Part shown: positions 7,052 through 15,629 of the stretch, piece after piece
How positions within the stretch are numbered: the first letter of the stretch is position 1
Layout: each line of letters starts with the position of its first letter
IMG/VR virus record: IMGVR_UViG_3300010938_000092
Coordinates: 1 to 35,055 of that record
Length of the DNA: 35,055 nucleotides
Strand: one strand, 5' to 3'
Origin: a virus
Notes under the pieces: model-generated
What the model was told of the DNA's origin: nothing
What the model saw: only the letters and a program-made list of their open reading frames with translations
The model's database searches: none
Translations under genes and position numbers: made by a program

Positions 7052-10000
7052 ATGATAACGACAAATCTTATCAAAATGACGAATCTTATCAAGCTGCACA
7101 GGCTGTAAGAGAATTTATTTCTAAAATAAGAAGTGGTATTGTTAGTGGAGCAAAAGAAATAGCTACACACCCAGTTACATCTTTCATTTCAACTGCAAGG
7201 GGGGTTGCTGGTGGAACCGCAAAAGGACTCTCAAATTTATTTAACATATTTTCAGCACCATATAGAATGTTGCCAGTGTTGTCGCCATCCCAAAAAGAAG
7301 AATTTAAAAAAATTGGTTCATCTATGTATAAAATAGGTGAAAAAATTGAAGGACAACCTGAAACACCAACACAAAAGTTTTTAACAAGTGGTGGAGAAAT
7401 TTTACCAACACTTATACCCTCTGCAGGAGCTACAGAAGCAACAACCGCATTTGGTAGTAGAATTCCATTGCTCAGAAAGCTTTTGTCTTCTGGAGCAAGT
7501 AGAGCAGGATTTGATTTAGCATTTGCAGACCAACTTCTATTAGACCCTTATTCTACAGAAGAAGGAAGGGAAAAAATAAACAGAATACAAAAGTTTAAAA
7601 ATGACTATCTTGGTGGTGTTCTTGGTTATATTACTTTAGGAGCTACTGGAAAAGTTCTGGGTAAAGTTGGAGAACCAATTGCAAAAGCAGTAAGAATTCC
7701 AATAGAAAAAGTTTTTACATCAATTCAGAAAGGGATAACAGAAGATTACTTTAAAACTTTATCGCCAATAATGCCCGATATTCTTAAAAGAACAGATATT
7801 TTAACTACAGCTTTAGATAGCATGGCTAAAAAAATTGCTAAGGAGGGGGGAACAATGGACCAATATGAACTTCAATCAATAGCTTCTAGAGATTTTCTTG
7901 ATATCCTTCAAGGCAAAAAATCTGTAACACCAATATTTAATACTGATTTTTGGAAAGAGGTTGCTAAAAAATATGGACTTTCTGAGGAAAACTATCCAGT
8001 CGAAATAACATTGCCAGTTAAAAAAGTTGATACAGAAGCAATTAAAAGTGGTGTTGCTGGTTTATTAAAATCACCACCAGAACTTGTAAATGAATTTAAA
8101 GATTTCTTAATTCAGACAGCAAAAGAACAGGCATTAGTTAATGATAATGCATTTGCAGAAAACCTGCCTGTTATAAAAATGATGACAGAAGATTTGGAAA
8201 AGAAAGGTTATTCTGTTAATCAATCTCAGGTAATTAACTTTATAGATAGAGCAACCCAGTTCTTAAGAGAAGATAAAAGATTTAAGAATAGTGTGTCTAG
8301 TAGAGACATTCTCATCTCTGCATATGATGAGATTAAAGATAGATTGCAAGACCACTTTACTGATTTGCAACGGCTAAAACTTTATATTGGTAGATTTGGT
8401 GAGGAAGGGGGATATAAAGCATGGGAGACATACCTTCGTCGTAGGGGTGTTGGTGCTGATGTTGTGTTTGATGAATTAAGGAGAGCTGGTCTTGCTGGTG
8501 AAGATGAGTTATTATCTCCGTCAAGAATAATAGAAATTGCAAATTTTATACCCACGAAAAGCAATATACCAAAAGTAATTCCACCAGAACCATTTAACCT
8601 TGAAGAGGAGATAAAAAAGCTTTTGATACCAAAAGAAAAAATTGTAGAAACTCCATATGTTGTTCCAAAAAGTGTTGCTGAAAAGACTGAACTTCAATCA
8701 TTGTTAGAGAAGAAAAAGACAATTACTGAAAATGCAACCGACAATATCATTTCAAGTTTGCCTGTTGATAAACAGATAGAATATAAAACTGTAAAAGGAA
8801 TAATTGAACAAGCTCCAATTCCTGAAGAAGATAAGATAAGTATTTCTAAATTTTATGATAATCTTTATTTGGTTTCTAGTGTTGATTCTAAAGATGTTCC
8901 ACAACTTCTAAATACTTTTGATGCAATTAAATCTCAATCAAGAGTTTGGATAGATGAAATCAAAACCATAGCTAATTATGATCTAGATAATGGTTCTAAG
9001 AAGACCACCAGTATTGCTAGTGTTATAGAAGGATTAAAAGATTTTCTTTCAGGAAAACCGCTTTTAAGAGATTTAGTTTCTACTCAAAATAAACTTACAT
9101 CGGCAAAACTTGGCAAGCCAGCTGTCTATCTTAACTTTATGTATTCCAGTGTTAATCCAATCCGATTCCTTTCTGAAAAAACAAGAGACGCAGTTATAAA
9201 TTTAATTCCAAAGGAAGAAAGAAGTATTTTTGCTAAAGCATATGAAGAAGGCAAGATAGATACTTTATCTGAAGGTTCTAAAAAAGCAGCACAAATTTGG
9301 AAAGCATATAGCGACACAATACTAGATATAATTAACGATTTAAGACTTGAATTGGGTAAAGACCCAATACCCAAAATTGATAGGTATTTTCCAAGACAAC
9401 TAACACAAGTTTTGGTTGATGCAATGAATGATGCGGTTAAGAAAGATACATTATTTACTCCAGAAGGAACTAATCATCTTCTTTCTAGGACACTTGATTC
9501 TTTGGGACAACTACATTCAAATAATCCAGAGATAGCACTAAAAGAATATGTAAGACAAACCAATTTTCATATAGATTATCTTTTAAAAGAATTGATAAAC
9601 AGAGAAACCAGACATTGGGATGAAGAATTAAAAGAACAATTACTCCATGGATTGCGTTCTAATACACCAACATTAACTGGAAAAGAATTAGATGTATTTG
9701 TAGCGGATATCTTTGAAAAACCAGCAAAAGCTATAGAGAATGCCCTTAATAAATCTGGAATAATTCATACAATTGAGAGAGTTCCTATTAGTGATGAGCT
9801 TAAAGAAGCAATTTCAGCTTCTCCAGATTTGTCTAGTAACCCTGGTATTAAGGCTTTATTAGATAAAGGGTATTGGGATTTGCGAGCAGTTAATAAAGAG
9901 AGTGTTTACAATACAATAAGAAAAGGAATGGTTTTACCATCTCTTGCTAAGTTGATGTTAAACACATCTTTCACTCTTGTTAATATGACACAAACAGCAC

Positions 10001-11451
10001 AAGAGGTATTTAAGATGGGTGGTGGTTCATCTGTGATAGACATTTTAAAGGGATATACTAAAGGATATGTTGCCTATCCACTTAGGGGAATAATTAAATT
10101 CGTTGCACCAGAATTTGTAGAAGACCTAGAAAGAACAGCTTCTTTGGGAAGAGCACTTGGATATATTGAGGGTAGATTTGGTGTCTATGGAGAAGGTATG
10201 TCATTGCTTGACCACTTTGGAAAAATAGGAAGACTTTTGTCAGCCAACATTAAGCTAACTGAATTGGGTAATAGAATATCGTCGCATTATGCTTTCTTGT
10301 CAAGAATTCAAAGAAAGATGCCAGATTTATCACCAGAAGAAGCCAGAGTATTGGCTTCTAACTTATCAGCTTTTGTTAATTTTGTTAGTGGTAGATATAT
10401 GAGTCCTAGTATTAAAAAAGGGATTGGTGGCTCTTCTATCTATCAGTTTATGCAGTTCCCAGTTTCTGATGGTTATATTACTTTAGCCAACTGGCAAAAT
10501 ATTCTATCTAAAGATAAACCACTAGCAGAAGTGTATAAAAATATTTTCCTTTCTGTTGGAGATAAAGATTTAATGAATAAAGCTTTAGCTCAAGTCGATA
10601 AACTAACTCCTGGTCAACTAGATTCATTGGTTGGTTTAATGTTTTCTGGTTTGACGGTTGCTACATCAATCGTTGCAACATTTAATATCTTTAATATTAT
10701 TCATTCTCTAATTACTGATTCGGAGCCATATATCTCAACAACAAGAGCCAAACAAGAAGCAATACAAACAATGATACCATTTGCACAACTACAAGGTAAG
10801 TTTGCCACTGGTGGAACACCGACATATGCATCGACGCCAAAAACAGACGTTTCTTTACCGTTACAATCACCTACCATTTCTTTTATTGCTTCTATTGGTA
10901 ACATGCTTAAAGGGTTATCTATTGCTACCGAAGGAATTTTTGAAGGTGACCCACAAAAAGCTTCTGATGGTTATGATTATTTCTGGCTTTCTACTTATCA
11001 AGCTGCACCAACTTTTATTCAAAGGATACAAGATTGGTATGACTTAGTCACGACTGGTGGCATTCCTCAAAGAGAAATTGGTTCTGAGAAAGTGCAATAT
11101 AAACTTGAAAAAGGAGAAAGTCCTTTAACTTTATTATTCTTCGGTAGAGGAACAACATCTGGTTACGAAAAACTTGAAAAATCCAGAGAAGAAGAATTAA
11201 AAGCTAAAGCACTTAATGATGAGGCTGCAAGAGCTTTTATGGCTGCACTAGAGGAAACAGACCCAATAAAGAAGGAACAAAAGTTTAATATATATAAAAG
11301 GTTAGTTAATAAAGGGGCTGCACCAATGACAAGACAGGGTTTGAGGCAAAGATTAGAATATCGTCGGCTTACTGCACCAGAACGCAGACTACAATCTTTA
11401 CCAAAAGCACAAAGATATCGTATACTAGAAGAAATAAATGGTGGAGAGTAG
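7048..11451 (+). CDS. Giant internal virion / DNA-ejection protein
   Basis: A protein of 1467 residues, the longest gene in the window. It is mainly alpha-helical and charged. Small-residue-rich segments lie near the N-terminus (about 22-140, with alternating Gly/Ala/Ser), and there is one strongly hydrophobic span at about residues 1191-1222 (LVGLMFSGLTVATSIVATFN). The C-terminus is very basic and helical (APERRLQSLPKAQRYRILEE). Length, single copy, helical content and place between tail and lysis genes match the large ejected core proteins of podoviruses (T7 gp16-like in role, not visibly in sequence). No transglycosylase or nuclease motif is evident; the neighbouring SLT and LysM proteins may supply that function separately. 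An RNA-polymerase or protease function cannot be excluded by eye. Confidence 0.55.
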   Translation: MNDNDKSYQNDESYQAAQAVREFISKIRSGIVSGAKEIATHPVTSFISTARGVAGGTAKGLSNLFNIFSAPYRMLPVLSPSQKEEFKKIGSSMYKIGEKIEGQPETPTQKFLTSGGEILPTLIPSAGATEATTAFGSRIPLLRKLLSSGASRAGFDLAFADQLLLDPYSTEEGREKINRIQKFKNDYLGGVLGYITLGATGKVLGKVGEPIAKAVRIPIEKVFTSIQKGITEDYFKTLSPIMPDILKRTDILTTALDSMAKKIAKEGGTMDQYELQSIASRDFLDILQGKKSVTPIFNTDFWKEVAKKYGLSEENYPVEITLPVKKVDTEAIKSGVAGLLKSPPELVNEFKDFLIQTAKEQALVNDNAFAENLPVIKMMTEDLEKKGYSVNQSQVINFIDRATQFLREDKRFKNSVSSRDILISAYDEIKDRLQDHFTDLQRLKLYIGRFGEEGGYKAWETYLRRRGVGADVVFDELRRAGLAGEDELLSPSRIIEIANFIPTKSNIPKVIPPEPFNLEEEIKKLLIPKEKIVETPYVVPKSVAEKTELQSLLEKKKTITENATDNIISSLPVDKQIEYKTVKGIIEQAPIPEEDKISISKFYDNLYLVSSVDSKDVPQLLNTFDAIKSQSRVWIDEIKTIANYDLDNGSKKTTSIASVIEGLKDFLSGKPLLRDLVSTQNKLTSAKLGKPAVYLNFMYSSVNPIRFLSEKTRDAVINLIPKEERSIFAKAYEEGKIDTLSEGSKKAAQIWKAYSDTILDIINDLRLELGKDPIPKIDRYFPRQLTQVLVDAMNDAVKKDTLFTPEGTNHLLSRTLDSLGQLHSNNPEIALKEYVRQTNFHIDYLLKELINRETRHWDEELKEQLLHGLRSNTPTLTGKELDVFVADIFEKPAKAIENALNKSGIIHTIERVPISDELKEAISASPDLSSNPGIKALLDKGYWDLRAVNKESVYNTIRKGMVLPSLAKLMLNTSFTLVNMTQTAQEVFKMGGGSSVIDILKGYTKGYVAYPLRGIIKFVAPEFVEDLERTASLGRALGYIEGRFGVYGEGMSLLDHFGKIGRLLSANIKLTELGNRISSHYAFLSRIQRKMPDLSPEEARVLASNLSAFVNFVSGRYMSPSIKKGIGGSSIYQFMQFPVSDGYITLANWQNILSKDKPLAEVYKNIFLSVGDKDLMNKALAQVDKLTPGQLDSLVGLMFSGLTVATSIVATFNIFNIIHSLITDSEPYISTTRAKQEAIQTMIPFAQLQGKFATGGTPTYASTPKTDVSLPLQSPTISFIASIGNMLKGLSIATEGIFEGDPQKASDGYDYFWLSTYQAAPTFIQRIQDWYDLVTTGGIPQREIGSEKVQYKLEKGESPLTLLFFGRGTTSGYEKLEKSREEELKAKALNDEAARAFMAALEETDPIKKEQKFNIYKRLVNKGAAPMTRQGLRQRLEYRRLTAPERRLQSLPKAQRYRILEEINGGE

Positions 11452-11454
11452 GAT

Positions 11455-11676
11455 ATGACAAAACCTAGTAATTACGACATATTGCTCGAAGTCCAAAAAT
11501 CCTTAAACAGGATTGAGGACAAACTCGATGAAAAGATTTCTAAAGTAGATAACAGAGTTGATGGAATTGATTCAAGATTATCAAACCTTGAGGGTAAGGC
11601 TAGTCTTTTGGGTGCACTATCGGGAGCTATTGCGGGTGTGATATATAACTTATTTGAGAGTATAATACGAAAATAG
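11455..11676 (+). CDS. XhlA-like holin-associated membrane protein
   Basis: A protein of 73 residues. Residues 1-46 form a heptad coiled coil (LLEVQKSLNRIEDKLDEKI, VDNRVDGIDSRLSNLEGK) and residues 48-68 form one transmembrane helix (ASLLGALSGAIAGVIYNLFE). This is the layout of haemolysin XhlA-type proteins, which act with holins. A purine-rich AGTAGGAT precedes the ATG. It lies immediately before the endolysin, which fits a lysis cassette. Confidence 0.6.
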   Translation: MTKPSNYDILLEVQKSLNRIEDKLDEKISKVDNRVDGIDSRLSNLEGKASLLGALSGAIAGVIYNLFESIIRK

Positions 11677-11679
11677 AAT

Positions 11680-12540
11680 ATGACTCTTGACGATTTTGTT
11701 AAGAAATACGACGGGAAGGGAATTGACTTTGATGGCAAGTTCTCAACTCAGTGCGTTGACCTATACAGACAATATGTAAAGGAAGTCTTAGGCTTTCCTC
11801 AAAGTCCGCCAGTTGAGGGAGCTAAAGACATTTGGGATACATACCTGCCAGATTATTACAAGAGAATTGAGAACACACCATATGGAGTGCCAGAAAAAGG
11901 AGACATTGTAATTTGGGGAACAAAAATAGGCAAGTATGGACACGTTGCTATCTTTTTAGAAGGAGATACAAAAAAATTTAGGAGCTTTGACCAGAACTAC
12001 CCAACAGGAACACTATGTCATATACAGGAGCATACCTATACAGGAGTTTTGGGCTGGCTCAGACCAATTGTTAAGTCTATGGAAATGCCCGAATGGTTCA
12101 AAACATTACTTCAAGAGCGAGGTCTATCTTTAGACCGAGAAGGGGAATTTAGGGCTTTTTGGGAAAAAGCGATTAAATACGACGACGATATAAGACAGCT
12201 TCAAGAACAGATAAAAACCGCAAATGAGGTCTTGTCTCAAAAAACCATAGAGGTTTCAATGCAACTAGACAAAATTCAGCAACTTCAAAACAAGGTTGAT
12301 GAGTTAAACGAACTTTATAACAAAACAAAGCAAGAGAGAGACGACTTTGAGTGGCAGGCAAGAAACGCCTTAAGCAATCTAGACAATCTTCAGGACCAAC
12401 TCCAAAAGCAAGAAGTGGAATTACAAGAAGCAAAAGAAGAAATTAAAAAGCTAAAAGATGATGATGTAGCCGTCTTAGATAAGATACCACCCATTCAATT
12501 GATTATACGAGGTTTGATGGGACTCATTAGAAGGGGGTGA
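11680..12540 (+). CDS. CHAP-domain endolysin with coiled-coil tail
   Basis: A protein of 286 residues. Residues 1-130 are a CHAP amidase/endopeptidase domain: STQCVDLYRQY with catalytic C25, GKYGHVAIF with H88, and FDQN (D104/N106) as the third catalytic position. It cleaves the peptide part of peptidoglycan. Residues about 150-265 are a long coiled coil (heptads of L, I and Q/E), and the end is hydrophobic-basic (IPPIQLIIRGLMGLIRRG). No recognised cell-wall-binding domain is present, so the coiled coil may mediate oligomerisation or wall targeting. It sits between an XhlA-like gene and holin-like peptides. The absence of a signal peptide implies release by a holin. Confidence 0.8.
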   Translation: MTLDDFVKKYDGKGIDFDGKFSTQCVDLYRQYVKEVLGFPQSPPVEGAKDIWDTYLPDYYKRIENTPYGVPEKGDIVIWGTKIGKYGHVAIFLEGDTKKFRSFDQNYPTGTLCHIQEHTYTGVLGWLRPIVKSMEMPEWFKTLLQERGLSLDREGEFRAFWEKAIKYDDDIRQLQEQIKTANEVLSQKTIEVSMQLDKIQQLQNKVDELNELYNKTKQERDDFEWQARNALSNLDNLQDQLQKQEVELQEAKEEIKKLKDDDVAVLDKIPPIQLIIRGLMGLIRRG

Positions 12541-12545
12541 TTTTT

Positions 12546-12698
12546 ATGATGTCGGTTTGGAACTGGCTTGATGGTAAAAAGACTTTTATTATTGGTATAG
12601 CTGGAATAATTTGGGGATTATATACAAAAGATGATAAAGTTATCTTTGCGTCTCTTGCCTTGATGGGATTAAGAGATGCTATAAGAAAACTAGAATAA
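12546..12698 (+). CDS. Holin-like small membrane protein
   Basis: A protein of 50 residues. WNWLDGKKTFIIGIAGIIWG followed by LYTKDDKVIFASLALMG gives one or two membrane helices of the kind found in phage holins that begin with a D-G-K-K-T motif. It starts five bases after the endolysin stop; the end of the endolysin gene (AGAAGGGGGTGA) provides a strong SD sequence. A holin role is inferred from size, hydrophobicity and location. Confidence 0.5.
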   Translation: MMSVWNWLDGKKTFIIGIAGIIWGLYTKDDKVIFASLALMGLRDAIRKLE

Positions 12699-12702
12699 GT
12701 CT

Positions 12703-12852
12703 ATGTTCAGGCTACTGCTCAGCATTGTGGGAACATTTATTCTACTGTGTTTTTTTGTTAATCTGATTGTGGACGAGCAGATGCTTGAGGACATTTTGAA
12801 AGATGGAAAGGGACACCAAAAGCACACACTTAGAAAAAGACGAAATTCTTGA
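12703..12852 (+). CDS. Small membrane peptide, possible lysis accessory
   Basis: A protein of 49 residues with one N-terminal membrane helix (LLLSIVGTFILLCFFVNLIV), then a charged tail ending in a basic cluster (HTLRKRRNS). It begins four bases after the holin-like gene and overlaps the next gene by 50 bases in another frame. It could be a second holin, an antiholin or a spanin-like element. No lipobox is seen. Confidence 0.4.
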   Translation: MFRLLLSIVGTFILLCFFVNLIVDEQMLEDILKDGKGHQKHTLRKRRNS

Positions 12853-13045
12853 AGACTTATATGAGAAATTATCCGATTTGTTTGAGATGGAGGAAAAAGG
12901 CTGGCGTGTTGACTCGGCAATTAAGGAGGTTCAGGAACAGATTAGTTCATTGGTTAATCAATCAAAAGAAGAAAGGCTTGAAGAACTTAGGCAAGAGCTT
13001 AAGGATTTAAATGAGAGAGAGGGAATGTCAAGCACCAATTCATAG
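12803..13045 (+). CDS. Hypothetical acidic coiled-coil protein
   Basis: A protein of 80 residues that is highly charged and helical throughout (DEILEDLYEKLSDLFEMEEK, then RLEELRQELKDLNERE), a predicted coiled coil with no membrane segment or cysteine. Its start lies inside the preceding membrane-peptide gene and its end overlaps the HNH gene by 35 bases, so this tract is compressed. Function unknown. Confidence 0.45.
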   Translation: MERDTKSTHLEKDEILEDLYEKLSDLFEMEEKGWRVDSAIKEVQEQISSLVNQSKEERLEELRQELKDLNEREGMSSTNS

Positions 13046-13313
13046 TCAAGATTGTCCCTGTCAGAAATGCCAGAGGGTAAGTTGCGGAAACTGTCGTCTC
13101 ACAAACATTGACCACTTTACTCCTAGAAGTATTGCCAAAAAAGTTTTGGGGTGGACACCAAAACAAATCAATTCTCCAGAAAATCTTCAATATCTATCCT
13201 ACCAATGCCACAGAGATAAAGACTCAACTACGCCAGATAGATTGAGGCTTGGACTTGCACAAAAAAGAGGAAGGTTTGTCGGTTTAGATGATTACCTAGA
13301 TATAATAAAATGA
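13011..13313 (+). CDS. HNH endonuclease-family protein
   Basis: A protein of 100 residues. The cysteine pairs C15-C17/C20 and C25/C28 form a zinc-binding knuckle. NIDHFTPRS holds the D34-H35 pair of an HNH motif, and NLQYLSYQCHRDKD supplies N57 and C65-H66. This is a compact HNH nuclease layout without extra domains. In many phages a free-standing HNH protein near the packaging genes helps terminase cleavage; here it lies next to the lysis module, so a homing or recombination role is also possible. It is coupled to the next gene by a four-base overlap. Confidence 0.65.
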   Translation: MRERECQAPIHSQDCPCQKCQRVSCGNCRLTNIDHFTPRSIAKKVLGWTPKQINSPENLQYLSYQCHRDKDSTTPDRLRLGLAQKRGRFVGLDDYLDIIK

Positions 13314-13576
13314 GTCCAGAAATTAAAGTAGCCGTATCAAAAGAAATACCTCAAGGAGCTTGTGTTGTTGGCAAAGAAGTAAGTCAAGGCAAATACGAAC
13401 CAATAGCAATATCAGACTCAACTTCTACAGATTTATTCATTGACGGCATTGTGAGAAAAGAACTAAAAAATGGTGGTGATATTGTTATCTTGTTTGGAAG
13501 CGAGGACGAAATGGTAGATAATTATGAACACATAGCTAATGCTTTTGGAGATTTATTAGGAAATAACGATGAGTAA
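13310..13576 (+). CDS. Hypothetical protein
   Basis: A protein of 88 residues, acidic, with a beta-rich N-terminal half (KVAVSKEIPQGACVVGKE) and a helical acidic end (EHIANAFGDLLGNNDE). No known motif is seen. It overlaps both neighbours (four bases with the HNH gene, eight with the phosphoesterase gene), so it belongs to the same coupled operon and may act with them. Confidence 0.4.
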   Translation: MSPEIKVAVSKEIPQGACVVGKEVSQGKYEPIAISDSTSTDLFIDGIVRKELKNGGDIVILFGSEDEMVDNYEHIANAFGDLLGNNDE

Positions 13577-14519
13577 AGAAATGGGACTTTTCTATCCAGA
13601 TGGAACTTTTAAGCCTGATGATGAAATCAGGCGTGACACTATTCGTCCTCAAGTAAACAAACCGCAACCAAATCAACCTACAACTTTTAATCAAGAATTA
13701 GAACGAATGAAAGAAATTCAAAGACAAAGAGAATCTTTAAGATTGTGGAAAGATGAAGTAACTATCAGAGCAGATATGGGAAAATTACCATATTTCTTTT
13801 TAATGCCTTTATCGGATTTACATATGGGCTCGGAACACACAGATTACCACCAACTTGAAAGGTATCTTAAGGCGATAGACAGATATCCTATCTATACTGT
13901 GCTACTTGGTGATTTAGGAGATTTCTTCGGACCATTCAAACACCCTGCAGGAATGGCAGAAGATGTAGTCAACGCCGATGCTCAACTTATGACTTTGCGT
14001 AAGTTTTTCTTGCAATACAAAGAAAAAATTCTTTGTGCTGTAACTGGCAACCACGACGATTGGATTTATAAAACTGCTGGAGTTGAACCTTATAGATGGC
14101 TGGCAGAAGATTTAGATATTTCTCTTCTCAATTCAGGTGGAATGCTTAACTTGGAAGTCAATGGAGTCAATTACAAAATACTTCTTTATCACTCAATTTC
14201 AAGATATAATTCAAGCTTTAACCCGACTCACGCAGGCAAGAGGATGCTTGAATTGCATCGTGATGCAGATATTGTTATTAGTGGGGATAAACATAGGTTT
14301 GGAATGGAAAAACTAACCCATCGAGATAAAAAACCTTATGTTATTCAACTTGGGACTTTCAAGACCGAAGATAGTTTTGGTAGAAGAAGCTACGGCATAG
14401 CACCTCAACCACAAGTTGGCTTCCCTGTTCTTTTTTTGTCAGCTGGTGAAAAGAATGTTGAGGCTATAGAAGATTTAGAAACTGCAAAGCACTTTGTAGA
14501 TATGGCTAGTAGATTTTGA
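13569..14519 (+). CDS. Calcineurin-like metallophosphoesterase
   Basis: A protein of 316 residues. The metal-ligand motifs appear in canonical order: SDLH (D83, H85), GDLGD (D115, D118), GNHDD (N161, H162, D163), LYHS (H208) and GDKH (H241). The fold is that of the Mre11/calcineurin phosphoesterase superfamily, dimetal hydrolases of phosphomono- or diesters including nucleic acids. Residues 1-70 are an extra charged extension (RPQVNKPQPNQPTTFNQELE). No Rad50/SbcC partner gene is present. In a phage it may be a nuclease in recombination or DNA processing, or a phosphatase; the substrate cannot be told from the motifs. It closes the operon that starts with the lysis genes. Confidence 0.75.
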   Translation: MSKEMGLFYPDGTFKPDDEIRRDTIRPQVNKPQPNQPTTFNQELERMKEIQRQRESLRLWKDEVTIRADMGKLPYFFLMPLSDLHMGSEHTDYHQLERYLKAIDRYPIYTVLLGDLGDFFGPFKHPAGMAEDVVNADAQLMTLRKFFLQYKEKILCAVTGNHDDWIYKTAGVEPYRWLAEDLDISLLNSGGMLNLEVNGVNYKILLYHSISRYNSSFNPTHAGKRMLELHRDADIVISGDKHRFGMEKLTHRDKKPYVIQLGTFKTEDSFGRRSYGIAPQPQVGFPVLFLSAGEKNVEAIEDLETAKHFVDMASRF

Positions 14520-14534
14520 TACATTAAGATATAC

Positions 14535-14561
14535 TTGACAAAATAGAGATATTGTTATAAA
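14535..14561 (+). promoter_or_regulatory. Candidate sigma70 promoter for the 14580 operon
   Basis: A perfect TTGACA (14535-14540), a 15-base spacer and TATAAA (14556-14561), in the only gap between the phosphoesterase and the next gene. The predicted leader is about 12 bases and contains no SD sequence. The spacer is shorter than ideal. Confidence 0.5.
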
Positions 14562-14579
14562 GTTATTTATATTAAGAAA

Positions 14580-14837
14580 ATGAAAATAAACGGCGACGAA
14601 AAAGACATCCAAATATTTAAGCATCTACAAAAACTTATAAACATCTTCCAAATGGTAAATCAGTTGTCTTGGACTGTTGACCAAACACGCAAAAGATATC
14701 CCCTACCTGAAGCAATGACCGTAGAAGAGCTAGAAATGATGATAAAACTTTATATGTCTTATGGCAACGACCTTGAGCTGATTTACAACGAATTTATTAA
14801 AGAAAAAAACAGTATCTTAAAAGAATCTGGTGATTAA
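14580..14837 (+). CDS. Hypothetical helical protein, first gene of the nucleic-acid operon
   Basis: A protein of 85 residues that is alpha-helical and charged, with KHLQKLINIFQMVNQLSWTV near the N-terminus and EELEMMIKLYMSYGNDLELI in the second half. No recognised motif is seen. It starts just downstream of a candidate promoter without an SD sequence and overlaps the next gene by eight bases, so the two are probably coupled. Function unknown. Confidence 0.45.
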   Translation: MKINGDEKDIQIFKHLQKLINIFQMVNQLSWTVDQTRKRYPLPEAMTVEELEMMIKLYMSYGNDLELIYNEFIKEKNSILKESGD

Positions 14838-15270
14838 AATTGAAATGCAACAAGATTTATTAACTATACACAAAGACCAAAAGTATCAACTTCTTGTTGA
14901 TGAAATAAAAGCTACTATAACTGAATCTGTATTTAACAGTCGCTGGGCTCTAATTGAGGGTTATTGGAATGTAGGAAAACTTATACGAGAAACATTTGGT
15001 AAAGGAGAACTTACTAAATTACTGACAGAGCTGGCAGTAGATACTGGGATATCCGAGAGAACATTATGGAGAGCCCTAGCTGCTTATGACAAATACCCCG
15101 ACATTAACAAAATCCCCGAAGGTAAAAATATAACATGGAACAAACTTATAACACAATATCTTCCTGATAAAAAAGAAGAGGAAAAAGAATGCGAACATGT
15201 ATGGGTTACTAAATGCAAAAAATGTGGAATTCTAAAAGAGAATGCCAAGGGGAACTTAGATGGTGAGTGA
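14830..15270 (+). CDS. DUF1016-N/YhcG-like protein with C-terminal zinc knuckle
   Basis: A protein of about 146 residues. The middle (FNSRWALIEGYWNVGKLIRE, then LTKLLTELAVDTGISERTLW) resembles the N-terminal helical domain of DUF1016/YhcG proteins, with the W-x-V-G-K-x-I motif and a helix-turn-helix-like segment (AVDTGISERTLWRALAAYDK). The PDDEXK nuclease domain of full YhcG proteins is absent. The C-terminus has H-V-W-V-T-K-C-K-K-C-G preceded by a cysteine, a CxH...CxxC knuckle. It may be a DNA-binding factor. The GTG at 14830 or the ATG at 14845 could be the start. The strongly structured non-coding stretch follows directly. Confidence 0.45.
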   Translation: MIKIEMQQDLLTIHKDQKYQLLVDEIKATITESVFNSRWALIEGYWNVGKLIRETFGKGELTKLLTELAVDTGISERTLWRALAAYDKYPDINKIPEGKNITWNKLITQYLPDKKEEEKECEHVWVTKCKKCGILKENAKGNLDGE

Positions 15271-15295
15271 GGCGTTAAAAAATCTCACCAAGTCA

Positions 15296-15446
15296 TTCAT
15301 CCGACCGACCGACGGGGATGAAAAAGGCTACATGCACCTTAGGACGATAGGAGGGAGTAGCCCCCGAATTTGAAAAAGTAATTCGGCTGAAGCAATCGTT
15401 CATTAAACCCTATGGGGGGAAAGGGGGGGAACTGTATTTTCCTCCC
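15296..15446 (+). ncRNA. Structured non-coding element: four tandem hairpins (RNA or origin candidate)
   Basis: The 212-base gap 15271-15482 has no gene but holds four adjacent stem-loops: TTCATCC/GGATGAA (15296-15302 with 15316-15322, loop containing three CCGA repeats); GGCTAC/GTAGCC (15326-15331 with 15357-15362); CCGAATT/AATTCGG (15364-15370 with 15380-15386); and a G-run/pyrimidine stem (15423-15431 with 15438-15446, two G-U pairs, loop of six). The first three stems are perfect, with gaps of three bases and one base between them. GGAGGGAG (15350-15357) can alternatively pair with CTCCCTCC (15442-15449), a possible switch. The strand is not certain; a replication origin or packaging site is an alternative. 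Confidence 0.45.
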
Positions 15447-15482
15447 TCCCTCTGGGGATAATCATTATAGATATATACTTAT

Positions 15483-15629
15483 ATGACTAGAGAAGAAGCT
15501 AAGGAATATGTTAAGGGTGTTCTTAAGACTGCTGATGGTAAAAGAATTGCTTTTGTCTTAAGAAGATACTTTGAAAAATTCGGCAAGCAGTCAACCATTG
15601 AGACTGCTAAAAGAATCTTTAGTCAATGA
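15483..15629 (+). CDS. Small basic helical protein
   Basis: A protein of 48 residues, lysine- and arginine-rich and helical (EEAKEYVKGVLKTADGKR, then IAFVLRRYFEKFGKQ). It starts just after the hairpin-rich element with no SD sequence, and its TGA overlaps the ATG of the NinG-like gene. A small nucleic-acid-binding accessory is plausible but not shown. Confidence 0.45.
   Translation: MTREEAKEYVKGVLKTADGKRIAFVLRRYFEKFGKQSTIETAKRIFSQ

Noticed and set aside
9126-9374. 82-codon minus-strand frame inside the ejection gene
   Set aside because: No SD sequence or promoter, sits fully within a long plausible plus-strand gene; other antisense frames in the late region were dropped for the same reason.
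13569-14519. SbcD/Mre11 call for the metallophosphoesterase
   Set aside because: The metal motifs fit, but there is no SbcC/Rad50 partner and no capping domain is visible, so only the superfamily is named.
15414-15429. Intramolecular G-quadruplex from the runs of six and seven Gs
   Set aside because: Only two G-runs lie close together; a duplex with the pyrimidine run downstream explains them better, although a two-layer quadruplex is not excluded.
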